A stretch of DNA of 64,000 bases from Porticoccus sp950063125 (GCF_963973895.1 NZ_CAXBBF010000006.1); one strand, 5' to 3'. Shown: positions 16,256-25,721, counted from the stretch's first letter. Numbers and translations: made by a program. Notes: generated by a model from the sequence alone, not told the origin.

Positions 16256-18109
16256 CTACTGCGCCGTGCATTCGAAACAGTGCAGATAGAGACCGCGGGG
16301 ATCATTAAAGCGATTCAGCAGCTGCAGCTCTCTGGTCACACCGTAGACCTCTGCCAGCAAACCCTGCGGCAACCAGTCGGCCGGCAGCCAGCGGACCCAT
16401 TGACCCACCATACTGCCGGACAGTTGGCGCATCAGCTGCTCGCGGAAATCCATCGGACTCTTTACCTCTTCGGTCTGGTAGGTGTCGAGACTGGCCGCCA
16501 GGGCCGCAGCATCTATCGCCTCTTGCAGGTTGCCGAGATGGTCAACCAAGCCCAACGCCTTTGCTTTTTCACCGGTCCAGACTCGACCCTGGGCAATATC
16601 GTGGATTCGTTCCGGCGTACTGTTGCGAGCTTCCGCGACAATGCCGAGGAACTGATCGTAGACATGGTTGACCCCAAACTGGATAAGCTGTTTTGCCTGA
16701 GGCGACATGGGGCGGTCGAGACGATAGAGGTCGGCCAGATTGGTGGTGCCGATACCATCGCTATTGACACCCAGCGCCGCCAGGCTGTTTTCAAACGTCG
16801 GAATCACGCCAAACACCCCGATGGAGCCGGTAATCGTGGTAGGGCTGGCCCAGATCTGATCTGCACCCATGGCCATCCAGTAACCTCCGGACGCCGCCAT
16901 GGAGCCCATGGAAACGATCACCGGGATACCCGATTGCCGGGTCAACACCACCTCCTGGCGAATCACTTCAGAGGCAAACGCACTGCCACCGGGGCTGTCG
17001 ATACGCAGCACCAGAGCCTTGAACTGCTGTTTGCGCACCTGCTGGAACAATTTTGACAGGCTGTCGCTGCCAATGGTTCCGGCGGGGTGCTCACCATCCA
17101 GAATCGCACCCCTGGCTACAATCAGGCCCACCTTATCAGCTGAGGGCAGTACCTTCGCTGCCTCGGCCCGACGGGTATGGCCCAGATAACGATCCACATC
17201 CACGGCCTGGTAGCCACCCTTGTCATTACTGCCCGCCAGCGCCTGCAATCTGGCCAGCATCTGCGGGCGGGTTGACAGTTTATCCACCAGCCCACTGGCA
17301 ACCGCCGTTTCAGCGGTATTGCCCCGATGATCTTCAAGTTTGCTCGTCAGGTTATTGACGTAATCATTGATGGCATCCACCGGCAGCCCGCGCTGGGTTT
17401 CCACCCGACGGGTATAGGTCGACCAGAGCGCATTGAGCCAGGCGCTGTTGTGCTCCCGTGAAGCGGGGGACATATCCGTGCGGGTAAAGGGTTCAATAGC
17501 ATCCTTGTAACTGCCCACCCTGAACACATGGACATTGATGCGAAGTTTGTCGAGGGCACCCTTGATATAGTTGGGGTAGCTGCCGTAGCCGGTTATCAGA
17601 ACGGCACCCATCGGGTTGAGGTGGATCTCATCGGCAAAGCTGGCCAGGTAGTACTGCTCCTGGGTGTAGCTGTCACCCACCGCAATAATCGGCTTGTCGC
17701 TCTCACGAAACCTGCTGAGCGCCTGCGCGACTTCCTCAAGTTTGGTCAGACCACCGCCGAGCAGATAATCCAGTTCCAGCACCAGCGAGGTAATGCGGGG
17801 GTCCTCAGCGGCCTCATCAATGGCCTCTGTGAGATCGTGCACCAGCGTTTCTGCATCGGCCGGGCCACTCTGCTGCAATAGCTGGGTCAGTGGATCCACA
17901 TAGGTTTTCTGCTCCACCAGAAAGCCTCCGGGGGCAATGCGCAGGGCTGCTTTTTCCGGCAACGGTTGCACATCCTTGCGAAAAATACTGAGGATGAAAA
18001 CCACCACCACCAGCAAAAAAAGAATATTGAGTAATATCCGCAAACCACTGGCCAGCTTTCCGATAAAACCGAACAGCCGGCGAAAAATACCCGGTTTTTC
18101 ACGGCTCAT
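16256..18109 (-). CDS. sppA: Signal peptide peptidase SppA, 67-kDa type
   Basis: A 617-aa inner-membrane serine protease that degrades cleaved signal peptides. One transmembrane helix lies at about 25-43. Two tandem S49 domains follow: the first carries the catalytic lysine Lys202 (GSYKDAIEPF), the second the nucleophile Ser407 (SMAASGGYW). This split dyad matches the E. coli enzyme (Lys209/Ser409) in spacing. LRIDSPGGSAFAS is the conserved strand before the second site. The ATG overlaps the stop of the DUF2069 gene by four bases, so the gene is the last of an arsC-wrbA-DUF2069-sppA operon. Confidence 0.96.
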   Translation of the reverse strand: MSREKPGIFRRLFGFIGKLASGLRILLNILFLLVVVVFILSIFRKDVQPLPEKAALRIAPGGFLVEQKTYVDPLTQLLQQSGPADAETLVHDLTEAIDEAAEDPRITSLVLELDYLLGGGLTKLEEVAQALSRFRESDKPIIAVGDSYTQEQYYLASFADEIHLNPMGAVLITGYGSYPNYIKGALDKLRINVHVFRVGSYKDAIEPFTRTDMSPASREHNSAWLNALWSTYTRRVETQRGLPVDAINDYVNNLTSKLEDHRGNTAETAVASGLVDKLSTRPQMLARLQALAGSNDKGGYQAVDVDRYLGHTRRAEAAKVLPSADKVGLIVARGAILDGEHPAGTIGSDSLSKLFQQVRKQQFKALVLRIDSPGGSAFASEVIRQEVVLTRQSGIPVIVSMGSMAASGGYWMAMGADQIWASPTTITGSIGVFGVIPTFENSLAALGVNSDGIGTTNLADLYRLDRPMSPQAKQLIQFGVNHVYDQFLGIVAEARNSTPERIHDIAQGRVWTGEKAKALGLVDHLGNLQEAIDAAALAASLDTYQTEEVKSPMDFREQLMRQLSGSMVGQWVRWLPADWLPQGLLAEVYGVTRELQLLNRFNDPRGLYLHCFECTAQ

Positions 18110-18528
18110 GATTGATCCTCCTGATACAGCGAATATTGCTTCCAGCGACTGAACATCATGGCGGCACCAAACAGAATCACCAACAACACCAGTTCAACGG
18201 CATCCAGCAAATTGGCATTGGGAGCAAACAGATTACTGACTGTCACCATGAAGTAAAGCAGGGTGACGAAACACAGCATGGAGAGGGTTTTATAGTGCTC
18301 CCGGCGCAGGCCCGGAATAAAAATCGCCAGCGGCACCAGGGTAAAAATCATCAAACTAAGCGGTGTAGCAGACAATAATCCGTTGGCCAGCAACGTCACC
18401 AGCAACAGCGTATAACTGACCCGGGTGAGCCAACGCGCAATGGTGAGCTTTTTCCGCAAGCGGGGGATAGCCTTGATGACTTTAACCTCGGCAGCATGAA
18501 CCTCGGCAGAATGTTCTGAATCTGTCAC
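18106..18528 (-). CDS. DUF2069 membrane protein
   Basis: A 140-aa protein with four predicted transmembrane helices after a charged 35-residue cytoplasmic N-terminus. The sequence pattern (LPLAIFIPGLRR, ...LYFMVTVSN...) fits DUF2069, found next to wrbA in many gammaproteobacteria. The start is taken as GTG at 18528, which overlaps the wrbA stop (GTGA); a longer in-frame ATG start at 18585 would lie inside wrbA. It also overlaps sppA by four bases. Function unknown; membrane localisation is clear. Confidence 0.85.
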   Translation of the reverse strand: MTDSEHSAEVHAAEVKVIKAIPRLRKKLTIARWLTRVSYTLLLVTLLANGLLSATPLSLMIFTLVPLAIFIPGLRREHYKTLSMLCFVTLLYFMVTVSNLFAPNANLLDAVELVLLVILFGAAMMFSRWKQYSLYQEDQS

Positions 18529-19118
18529 TGGCTCACCGCCAGTTTTTTCACCAGCGCGGCCATGCGCTTGCCCTGAGCGATGCAAAGTTCGGTTTCTTCC
18601 GGGCTCAATGGCTGTGTACCATCGCCAGCCCTGTGAGAGGCACCGTAGGGAGTGCCGCCGGTCGTGGTGGTATGCAGCGCCTGCTCACTGTAGGGCAGCC
18701 CCATCAGCAGCATTCCCTGGTGCAGCAACGGCAGCATCATGCTGATAAGCGTGGTTTCCTGGCCACCGTGCAGTGAACCCGTGGATGTAAACACCGCCGC
18801 GGGTTTGCCGATCAGACCGCCATTCATCCATAGATCACCAGTGCCATCGAGAAAATACTTGAGGGGTGCGGCCATATTGCCGAACCGGGTCGGACTTCCC
18901 AATATCAAACCGGCACATTCAGAAAGATCTTTATTGGTGCAATAAATATCACCCTCTTCCGGAATGTCCGGTTCTGTGGCCTCACAGTTGGCAGACACCG
19001 CCGGCACAGTACGCAATCGCCCTTCCATGCCGCCCTGCTCCACGCCCAGCGCTACCTGATGGGCCATGGCCCGGGTGTTACCGTAACGGGAGTAATAAAG
19101 AACCAGTATGTGCGACAT
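18525..19118 (-). CDS. wrbA: NAD(P)H:quinone oxidoreductase, WrbA family
   Basis: A 197-aa flavodoxin-fold protein that uses FMN and NAD(P)H for two-electron quinone reduction, avoiding semiquinone radicals. The phosphate-binding loop is YYSRYGNTRAMA near the N-terminus. SPTRFGNMAAPLKYFLDGTG (about 75-95) and STGSLHGGQET shape the FMN site. The length and GGTPYGASH motif fit type IV NQO. The ATG overlaps the arsC stop by one base and the end overlaps the DUF2069 gene, so expression is coupled. It acts in the cytoplasm, probably in oxidative stress defence. Confidence 0.95.
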   Translation of the reverse strand: MSHILVLYYSRYGNTRAMAHQVALGVEQGGMEGRLRTVPAVSANCEATEPDIPEEGDIYCTNKDLSECAGLILGSPTRFGNMAAPLKYFLDGTGDLWMNGGLIGKPAAVFTSTGSLHGGQETTLISMMLPLLHQGMLLMGLPYSEQALHTTTTGGTPYGASHRAGDGTQPLSPEETELCIAQGKRMAALVKKLAVSQ

Positions 19119-19462
19119 CAGAGAATCTCCAGTACGTTTTCGGGCGGACGCCCCAGTGCCGCCCGGCTGCCGTTAATGACAATGGGGCGCTCAATGAGTT
19201 TGGGATTGGCAACCATGGCATCAATCAGTTGTGTTTCTGTCAGGTGTTTGTCCGCCAGATTATTCTCCCGGTAGGCATCCTCTCCCTTGCGCAGCAATTG
19301 CCGGGCTGTGATGCCGAGCTTGCCGAGAAGGTCCTTGAGAGTCTTGCTGTCGGGCGGGTTATCCAGATAGAGAATGATATTCGGCGTAAGACCGCGATCC
19401 TCGAGGAGGGCCAGTGTCTGACGGGATTTGGAACAACGGGGATTGTGATAAATGCTGATCAT
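19118..19462 (-). CDS. arsC: ArsC-family arsenate reductase (glutaredoxin)
   Basis: A 114-aa thioredoxin-fold protein of the ArsC/Spx family. YHNPRCSKSR places the redox cysteine at residue 10, and RPIVIN near 93 supplies the conserved arginine. NVLEIL at the end matches ArsC proteins from this wrbA-linked locus. The enzyme type reduces arsenate with glutathione and glutaredoxin. No ars transporter or regulator is nearby, so a true role in arsenic resistance is uncertain and a general redox role is possible. First gene of the arsC-wrbA-DUF2069-sppA operon; divergent from the TlpA-like gene. Confidence 0.9.
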   Translation of the reverse strand: MISIYHNPRCSKSRQTLALLEDRGLTPNIILYLDNPPDSKTLKDLLGKLGITARQLLRKGEDAYRENNLADKHLTETQLIDAMVANPKLIERPIVINGSRAALGRPPENVLEIL

Positions 19463-19557
19463 AATGTTTGTGTAGAATAGTCCTGAGAAAAATACATTCT
19501 AGCTGCAAACCGGTGGACGGGGCCAGACAGACCAACCGGAGCAGGAGGACACCGCCA

Positions 19558-20040
19558 TTGAAACACAGTGCCATGCGATTATTGACAACTTTATTACTCC
19601 TGACGGCCATCGGCTGCAGCGATGGGGAACAGGGTTATGCCCTGCTCGATGGCGGTCGTATTGATTTCGACCAGCTGCACGGCAAAGTGGTGCTGATCAA
19701 TTACTGGGCCGAGTGGTGCAAGCCCTGCCGCGAGGAAATACCAGAACTCAATGAATTCCAGCGCAGCCACAGCGACCGGGTGCAATTGCTAGCCGTCAAT
19801 TTCGACGGGGTCACTGGCGAGGCACTGAAACAACAGGCCGCAGCGTTGGGAATAGATTTCCCTGTACTGCTTGACGATCCCCGCCAGCACTTCAATGTCA
19901 AACCCAGTGGTGTGTTGCCGGAAACGCTGGTTATTGATGCTGCTGGCAATTACCGTCAGGTCCTGCTGGGACCCCAGACCGAAGAAAAGCTGTCGGCGCT
20001 GTTGGAACAGTTGTCGAACGAATCAGCAACTGACCAATAA
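19558..20040 (+). CDS. TlpA-like thioredoxin lipoprotein
   Basis: A 160-aa membrane-anchored thiol-disulfide protein. The N-terminus is a lipoprotein signal peptide ending in LTAIGC, so Cys20 should be lipidated. The thioredoxin active site is WCKPC with NYWAEW before it, and the cis-Pro lies in GVLPETLVID. The start is a TTG at 19558 because GGAGG lies nine bases upstream; the ATG at 19573 has no RBS but would also leave a usable signal. It probably reduces periplasmic disulfides, for instance in cytochrome c assembly, but no partner genes are adjacent. The start codon is the main uncertainty. Confidence 0.88.
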   Translation: MKHSAMRLLTTLLLLTAIGCSDGEQGYALLDGGRIDFDQLHGKVVLINYWAEWCKPCREEIPELNEFQRSHSDRVQLLAVNFDGVTGEALKQQAAALGIDFPVLLDDPRQHFNVKPSGVLPETLVIDAAGNYRQVLLGPQTEEKLSALLEQLSNESATDQ

Positions 20041-20144
20041 TCGCTCCAGCCACTGAATGTACCTGAAACTGAAAACATCTCACCAGCGATCGGGCCGCCG
20101 AAAAGTTTATATTGAGGATCAGTATCGGCGGCTTGCCCCATCAA

Positions 20145-20849
20145 TTACCAACCAAACACCTGCTTCACAAATGGGATACTGAGCCTCCGCTTGTCCTGCA
20201 GGGAACGGTTTTCCAGCTGATCGAGACAAGCCATCAAGCTGTGCAGATCCCGGCCGGCCCGATTCACCAGAAACCGTGCCACGCCGTTATCCAGTGTCAT
20301 ACCGCGTCGCATGGCACGAAACTGAACCACCTGCTCCCGCAGAGTATCGTCCGGCGCCTCCAACTGAAACACCGGACCCCAGCCGAGCCGGGACCGCAGG
20401 TCCGGCAGCACCAGTGGCAGCTCACGCGGCGCGGCGTCTCCACCCACCAGCAGGCAACTGCCGGTATCCCGCATGCGATTGAGAAGCCCGAACAGGGCTT
20501 CCTCCCAATCGCGCCGGCCCGCGGCCAACTGAACATCATCAAGACAGACTAACGGCAGCTGCTCCAGCTCATCGAGCAATTCTGCTGGAGGATGATCGAT
20601 CAATACGGACAACGGCAGATACTGAACGGGCAACCCTCGTGCATGGACAGCGTGACAACTGGCCTGGAGCAGGTGTGAAACCCCGCTGCCGTGCCGACCC
20701 CAGAGATAGAGTATTGGCTCTCTGCCCTGTGGCCACTGAACGCGCAACAGCGTCAGTAACAGCAGCCTGTCGTCACCGGGAGAAACCAGAAAATTCTCGA
20801 ACGTAGCGGCATCATTCAGCTTGATCGGCAAGCTGAGCTGGACGGGCAT
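20145..20849 (-). CDS. hda: DnaA regulatory inactivator Hda
   Basis: A 234-aa AAA+ protein that, bound to the sliding clamp, stimulates DnaA-ATP hydrolysis to limit replication initiation. The clamp-binding peptide QLSLPI sits at residues 4-9. Walker A is GRHGSGVSH, Walker B is LVCLDDVQ, and the arginine-finger/sensor region is around LRSRLGWG. It lacks DnaA's DNA-binding domain IV, as expected. The ATG follows the DUF2066 stop codon directly, so the two genes are one transcript. The same order is found upstream of purM in many gammaproteobacteria. Confidence 0.95.
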   Translation of the reverse strand: MPVQLSLPIKLNDAATFENFLVSPGDDRLLLLTLLRVQWPQGREPILYLWGRHGSGVSHLLQASCHAVHARGLPVQYLPLSVLIDHPPAELLDELEQLPLVCLDDVQLAAGRRDWEEALFGLLNRMRDTGSCLLVGGDAAPRELPLVLPDLRSRLGWGPVFQLEAPDDTLREQVVQFRAMRRGMTLDNGVARFLVNRAGRDLHSLMACLDQLENRSLQDKRRLSIPFVKQVFGW

Positions 20850-21938
20850 CTAGGGCTGTCTCCAGCTGAAGCGATGGTGCTCGGGTTGATCGGATTGCCG
20901 CTCGGTGATCCGGCTGTCGCGACGCAGCATACCCAGTAACAGTGCGGCTTCGCCTTCCACGGAAACGCGCAGACCAACCCGGTCGGCATCCACATAGTCT
21001 ACCGCCAGTGTCCGGACCGGTTCGAGGGATTCGATAAACCCCGTCACTTCCCGGTAAGCCCGGTAATCGTTGATATTATCCAGCTGAATAACCAGTTTCC
21101 GGGCGATATCCTGGGGTACATAGGCGTAACGACTGGCAAGCTTGTCTGCCGCAGCGGGCACCATGCCGGCGATCAGCTTTGGCAGTGAATCAGCGGTCAG
21201 GCTGTACAGACTGTCTTCACCTTCCACATTCAACAGCCAGGCACCGCGCCACAGGCCGGTGGCGCTCCGGTAGGCTCGCAGAATCAGCCAGGAATTCACA
21301 TCATAGCGCTCCGCAACCGCTGCCAGCCGGGCCTGGTCAAATGCCCATGCCTGCGCTTCCGACAACGTCTGGCTGTCTGATAAATCAAACATCGGCCGCA
21401 ACAATGGCACACCCCGGTCAGACATCAACTGGCTGAGCGCAGCATCAGCATTCGGAAGCTGTTCGCTGGTGACAAACTGTTTTCCGGCGACGGGATCATC
21501 CACCACAACCCAGGTCAGCAGCAGCGGACGCTCCGCCGGCCATATCTGCAACTGGTAACGTCGCAACAGCTGGTCGATCGCCGGTTCGGAATAACGGATA
21601 TTGATCGCCATACCCTCTCTGGTCGCGGCAGTGTCTTCAGCGGGCGCCACCAGCGGATCGCGATAACTCCTGTAACTGTATGCCGTCACATAGCGTCGGG
21701 GCTCTGCCGCGACGCTATCCAACCGAGGATTTAACAGTACCTGGCTGTCACCAGTCACCTTGATCAGCACTTTTTCCAGGCCGATCTTCAATGCCCGTTC
21801 TCTGGCAGCATCGCTCTGATCCGCCACGGGCACCAGTGCCTCATAGAGATCGACCAGCGGAGCCGCAGCAATGGGCAGGGTTGAGAGCCCCGCAAACAGC
21901 AGGACGACAAGATTCTTCAACAGCGCGATGTTTTTCAT
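20850..21938 (-). CDS. DUF2066 exported protein
   Basis: A 362-aa protein with a signal peptide (MKNIALLKNLVVLLFAGL, cleavage near LPIAA-AP). The mature part begins VDLYEALVPVADQSDAARE, the characteristic DUF2066 start, followed by a conserved region (IKVTGDSQVLLNPRL). An upstream in-frame ATG at 21965 would hide the signal peptide, so 21938 is preferred. The family is periplasmic or membrane-associated and of unknown function. It is co-transcribed with hda and divergent from purM, a widely conserved arrangement. Confidence 0.88.
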   Translation of the reverse strand: MKNIALLKNLVVLLFAGLSTLPIAAAPLVDLYEALVPVADQSDAARERALKIGLEKVLIKVTGDSQVLLNPRLDSVAAEPRRYVTAYSYRSYRDPLVAPAEDTAATREGMAINIRYSEPAIDQLLRRYQLQIWPAERPLLLTWVVVDDPVAGKQFVTSEQLPNADAALSQLMSDRGVPLLRPMFDLSDSQTLSEAQAWAFDQARLAAVAERYDVNSWLILRAYRSATGLWRGAWLLNVEGEDSLYSLTADSLPKLIAGMVPAAADKLASRYAYVPQDIARKLVIQLDNINDYRAYREVTGFIESLEPVRTLAVDYVDADRVGLRVSVEGEAALLLGMLRRDSRITERQSDQPEHHRFSWRQP

Positions 21939-22049
21939 GGTCGGGATTGTAACAGCAGCCTGCAAATAGGCACATTATCTAACTGTCAGACGTCGTCTTT
22001 TCATATAAAATATCCCACCTTTTCACCCACTAGCCAGCAAGGCCCGCCA

Positions 22050-23105
22050 ATGAGTCATCCCAAGCAGCCCTCTCTCAGCTACAAAGATGCCGGTGTTGAT
22101 ATCGACGCAGGCAACACCCTGGTCGAACGGATCAAACAGGTTGCCAAGCGCACCCGCCGACCGGAAGTACTGGCCGGCCTGGGAGGGTTTGGCGCATTGT
22201 TCAGCCTGCCCAGTGGTTATAAGGAACCGGTACTGGTATCGGGCACGGACGGTGTTGGCACCAAACTGAAACTGGCTATTGACCTCGGCATCCATGACAC
22301 CATCGGTATTGACCTGGTGGCCATGTGTGTCAACGACCTGGTGGTCTGCGGTGCCGAGCCACTGTTCTTTCTCGATTATTACGCCACCGGTAAATTACAT
22401 GTCGATACAGCTGCGGCAGTTGTCACGGGTATTGGTGAGGGCTGTGAACTCGCAGGCTGCTCGCTGGTGGGCGGTGAGACGGCGGAAATGCCCGGCATGT
22501 ATGAGGGTGAGGATTACGACCTGGCGGGCTTTTGTGTCGGCATTGTCGAAAAGTCAGGTATTATTGATGGCAGCGCCGTGCATGTGGGCGATGCCCTGAT
22601 CGGCCTGGCCTCCTCCGGCCCGCACGCCAACGGCTATTCATTGATCCGCAAAATCATCGAGGTCTCCGGCGTAGACCCACTCACAGAAATGGTCGATGGC
22701 AAGCCGCTGGGTGAGCTGTTGCTCACCCCCACGCGAATTTATGTCAAGACCCTGCTTGGCCTGGTGGAGCATGCGCACGTGCCGGTCCACGCAATATCCC
22801 ATATTACCGGTGGCGGCCTGCTGGAAAATATCCCACGGGTTCTGCCGGAAAGCGCCAAGGCCGTCATCGACACCCAAAGCTGGCAGATGCCCGCCATTTT
22901 TGACTGGCTGCAGCGCAACGGTAACGTCAGTGCCACCGAAATGTCCCGGACTTTTAACTGCGGCGTCGGCATGGTGATCTGCGTTCCACAGGATGCCGTG
23001 CAAACGGCACTGGATACCCTGCACATTGCTGGCGAGGAAGCATTTGTCATGGGCAAAATCGCCCACGCTGAACCCGGCGAACAACGCGTTCAACTAGTAG
23101 GATAG
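22050..23105 (+). CDS. purM: Phosphoribosylformylglycinamidine cyclo-ligase
   Basis: A 351-aa AIR synthetase that closes the imidazole ring of FGAM with ATP to give AIR, step five of de novo purine synthesis. The N-terminal LSYKDAGVDIDAGN and the glycine-rich GLGGFGALF are hallmarks. GTDGVGTKLKLA and AMCVNDLVVCGAEPLFFLDYYA shape the nucleotide and metal site. ETAEMPGMY and GLASSGPHANGYSL follow in the second domain. purN follows after 11 bases. An A/T-rich TATAAA at 22004-22009 may be the -10; no convincing PurR box is seen. Confidence 0.98.
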   Translation: MSHPKQPSLSYKDAGVDIDAGNTLVERIKQVAKRTRRPEVLAGLGGFGALFSLPSGYKEPVLVSGTDGVGTKLKLAIDLGIHDTIGIDLVAMCVNDLVVCGAEPLFFLDYYATGKLHVDTAAAVVTGIGEGCELAGCSLVGGETAEMPGMYEGEDYDLAGFCVGIVEKSGIIDGSAVHVGDALIGLASSGPHANGYSLIRKIIEVSGVDPLTEMVDGKPLGELLLTPTRIYVKTLLGLVEHAHVPVHAISHITGGGLLENIPRVLPESAKAVIDTQSWQMPAIFDWLQRNGNVSATEMSRTFNCGVGMVICVPQDAVQTALDTLHIAGEEAFVMGKIAHAEPGEQRVQLVG

Positions 23106-23116
23106 GCTGATTAAAT

Positions 23117-23773
23117 ATGAACACGAGTTATAAACCAAGGCTGGCAATATTGATTTCCGGCAAGGGGAGCAACCTGCAATCCTTTATCGATGCGATACAG
23201 ATGAACGTGATTGATGCCGAAATCGTTTGTGTGATCAGCAACAATCCCGATGCCCCCGGGCTGGAAAAAGCCAGGGCCGCCGGCTTGCCCTGCCAGGCGC
23301 TGGACCACCGGCAGTTCCCCGACCGGGACAGTTTCGATGTGGCGCTGGCTGACCTGCTGGAAGGCTACAGACCCAACCTGATACTGCTGTGCGGTTTCAT
23401 GCGTATTCTGACCCCGGCATTTGTCGAACGCTTTGCGGGCATGATGATGAACATCCACCCATCCCTGCTGCCAAAATATCCCGGCCTGCACACCCAGCAG
23501 CGCGCTATTGAGGCCGGCGATACCAAAACCGGTGCCACGGTGCATTTCGTCACATCAGAGCTCGACGGTGGCCCGGCGATAATTCAGGCCGAAGTCCCCA
23601 TTCTGGAAGATGACACTGCCGAAACGCTGAGCAGCCGTGTCTTTGAGCAGGAAAACCTGATTTACCCGATGGCCGTGCGCTGGTATTGCCAGGGCAGGGT
23701 GACACTGAGTAACGGCAGGGCCTGCCTGTTTGGTCGACCCCTGCCGCCCACAGGATTCGCCTTCCAGGGATAA
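23117..23773 (+). CDS. purN: Phosphoribosylglycinamide formyltransferase
   Basis: A 218-aa GAR transformylase that uses 10-formyl-tetrahydrofolate to formylate GAR in step three of purine synthesis. The N-terminal LAILISGKGSNLQS binds the phosphate of GAR. The catalytic triad is visible: Asn in NIHPSLLPKYPG, His in the same motif, and Asp in SELDGGPAI. LCGFMRIL is the conserved folate-site loop. It directly follows purM in one transcript, the usual pairing. Confidence 0.97.
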   Translation: MNTSYKPRLAILISGKGSNLQSFIDAIQMNVIDAEIVCVISNNPDAPGLEKARAAGLPCQALDHRQFPDRDSFDVALADLLEGYRPNLILLCGFMRILTPAFVERFAGMMMNIHPSLLPKYPGLHTQQRAIEAGDTKTGATVHFVTSELDGGPAIIQAEVPILEDDTAETLSSRVFEQENLIYPMAVRWYCQGRVTLSNGRACLFGRPLPPTGFAFQG

Positions 23774-23855
23774 ATAACTGAAATATTCACAACTAAATGG
23801 CATCCAAAGAGTCTGACAAACTGCCAGCATCAAAAATTGAGGGAATTCACAGTTA

Positions 23856-24602
23856 ATGCGCCACACTCGTCGCCACACCCCATCTGCCATCCCGCTGACA
23901 GGCCTGATCCTGTTGTCGCTGCTTTCAGGCCTGTGTCTCGCCGAGACCAAAGAACCGGCCCTGACCCCCTATCATCTCGTTTACGATGCCACCATCAAGG
24001 GTATGGATATCCAGGCGGAGCGGCATCTGGTCAGGGAAGGAGACAGCTATAAACTGGTGAGCAAAGCTGACACCCTGCTGGCCAGTATTACCGAAAAGGG
24101 CACCTTCAAAATTGATTCAACAGGCAATATTCTTGGCCAACAGTACACCTACGAACGCAATATTTTCGGCATCAAGAAAAATGAGTCACTGACCTACGAC
24201 CGGTCAGCGGGCGTTGCCAATTATCAGAAAAAAAAGAAACAGCGACAGGTCAAGCTGGACAGTGACTATCTGGACAAACTGACCTATCAGGTCCAGTTAC
24301 AACGGGATCTGATCAAGGGTACGATCCCCTTGCAGTACCAGGTAATTGACCGCGGCAAAATAAAGCAGTACAACTTTGAAATCATGGGTGAGGAAATCGT
24401 TGATACGGCATTGGGTCCAATCAATGCCGTCAAGGTTCACCGTATCCGCAAGGACAGTGATCGGGAAACCTACCTGTGGTTTGCGCCGCATATGAATTAT
24501 CTTCTGGTGCAGATCTGGCAGAATGAAGATGATGACGATCACCGCATCACCCTGAAAGAAGGTACAGTGGACAATAAACCCATCACCGCAGGCAGCCACT
24601 AG
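23856..24602 (+). CDS. DUF3108 exported protein
   Basis: A 248-aa protein with an N-terminal signal segment (hydrophobic LTGLILLSLLSGLCLA, then AETK). The mature part has the DUF3108 pattern: LTPYHLVYDATIKGMDIQAERHL..., YERNIFGIKKNESLTYD and a C-terminal DRETYLWFAPHMNYLLVQI. The family is predicted to be a beta-barrel-like periplasmic protein of unknown function, and its location after purM-purN is conserved in pseudomonads and relatives. It is transcribed with purMN and the CDGSH gene, with 18 bases before the latter. Confidence 0.88.
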   Translation: MRHTRRHTPSAIPLTGLILLSLLSGLCLAETKEPALTPYHLVYDATIKGMDIQAERHLVREGDSYKLVSKADTLLASITEKGTFKIDSTGNILGQQYTYERNIFGIKKNESLTYDRSAGVANYQKKKKQRQVKLDSDYLDKLTYQVQLQRDLIKGTIPLQYQVIDRGKIKQYNFEIMGEEIVDTALGPINAVKVHRIRKDSDRETYLWFAPHMNYLLVQIWQNEDDDDHRITLKEGTVDNKPITAGSH

Positions 24603-24620
24603 CACCGGGAGGATGTCCGC

Positions 24621-24869
24621 GTGACAACACCAGAACTGGGCGGCATGACACCGATCATCCAGACTGTCACAGAAGGGCAAACCTACTGGTGGTGTGCCTG
24701 TGGGAAAAGTGCGAACCAACCATTCTGCGATGGCTCGCACACAGGCACGGCCTTTGAGCCAAGGCCCTGGCAGGCAACCAGAACCGGCAAGGTCGCCTTC
24801 TGCACCTGCAAACGTACCGCCACACCACCGCTTTGTGATGGCACCCATACACAGCTGGCCAAGGAGTAA
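24621..24869 (+). CDS. CDGSH iron-sulfur domain protein, two motifs
   Basis: An 82-aa protein with two CDGSH-type [2Fe-2S] motifs: WWCACGKSANQPFCDGSH and FCTCKRTATPPLCDGTH. Each provides three cysteines and one histidine, the unusual CDGSH cluster ligation. Bacterial two-motif versions are small redox or cluster-transfer proteins. The GTG start at 24621 has GGGAGGA seven bases upstream, better than the internal ATG at codon nine. It lies 18 bases after the DUF3108 gene and three bases before the DUF3014 gene, so it belongs to the purMN transcription unit. Confidence 0.92.
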   Translation: MTTPELGGMTPIIQTVTEGQTYWWCACGKSANQPFCDGSHTGTAFEPRPWQATRTGKVAFCTCKRTATPPLCDGTHTQLAKE

Positions 24870-24872
24870 CGA

Positions 24873-25721
24873 ATGAGGGTCAACCCCGACGAGCGTCCGG
24901 AAAGAGAAGTTGGCAAAAACAAAGTTGCCCTGTGGATTGGCGTGGTTATCGTGCTGGCCGGTCTGGCGCTGCTAAGCTACTTTTTTCTCAAGCCGGCGGA
25001 TGAAACACCCGCCACCATTACAGCACCTGAAACCAGCACACCGGCATTACCAGCCCCGACACCGGCTACAACGAACCCGGTCGCCAACATCGAGGAAACC
25101 GTTCCCGAGCAACCAACGCAACCGACAGCGTCGGAACTGCCACCACTCGACGACAGCGATGAATTCGCCCGCAAACAATTTACGGAGCTAACCCCCGACG
25201 ACCAACTGGGTCAGTGGTTTCCTCCAAACCATGTCCTTCGCCGCACCGTCAGCCTGCTGGATGGCCTCTCCCGCGGCGATGTATTGCGCAAAATGCTCAG
25301 GGCCCCCACGCCGAAAGGCAGTTTCGAGGTCGTCCAGGAAGGGCAAAAGCGCTCAATCAGCCCAACCAACCATCAGCGCTACGACTACCTGGTCAACACC
25401 CTGGAAGCCATGGACAACGACAAACTGATCAAGCTTTTTCATCTGCTTCGGCCCCTGCTTGAACAGGCCTATGGTGAGCTAGGCTATCCACCTGAAACTG
25501 TAGACAAAGCGATCATCAGTGCGCTGGACCAGGTGCTGGACACCCCGCTGCCTCTGCAGCCCGTTTATCTGGTTCAGGATTCCGTTCAGTACAAATACGC
25601 GGACCCGAAACTGGAGGCGCTACCCGCTCTGCAAAAACAGCTGATCCGCATGGGCCCCGAACATACCCGGCGGATTCAGGACAAAGCCAGAGCACTCCGG
25701 GAAAGCCTGCTGGCAGACTAA
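24873..25721 (+). CDS. DUF3014 membrane-anchored protein
   Basis: A 282-aa protein with one N-terminal transmembrane helix (about 18-40) after a short basic cytoplasmic tail. A low-complexity Pro/Thr-rich linker (about 45-95) leads to a globular periplasmic domain of the DUF3014 type (QWFPPNHVLRRTVSLLDGLSRG, RYDYLVNTLEAMD, LLRPLLEQAYGELGYP). Function is unknown. The topology suggests a periplasmic sensor or envelope protein. The gene starts three bases after the CDGSH gene. Confidence 0.85.
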   Translation: MRVNPDERPEREVGKNKVALWIGVVIVLAGLALLSYFFLKPADETPATITAPETSTPALPAPTPATTNPVANIEETVPEQPTQPTASELPPLDDSDEFARKQFTELTPDDQLGQWFPPNHVLRRTVSLLDGLSRGDVLRKMLRAPTPKGSFEVVQEGQKRSISPTNHQRYDYLVNTLEAMDNDKLIKLFHLLRPLLEQAYGELGYPPETVDKAIISALDQVLDTPLPLQPVYLVQDSVQYKYADPKLEALPALQKQLIRMGPEHTRRIQDKARALRESLLAD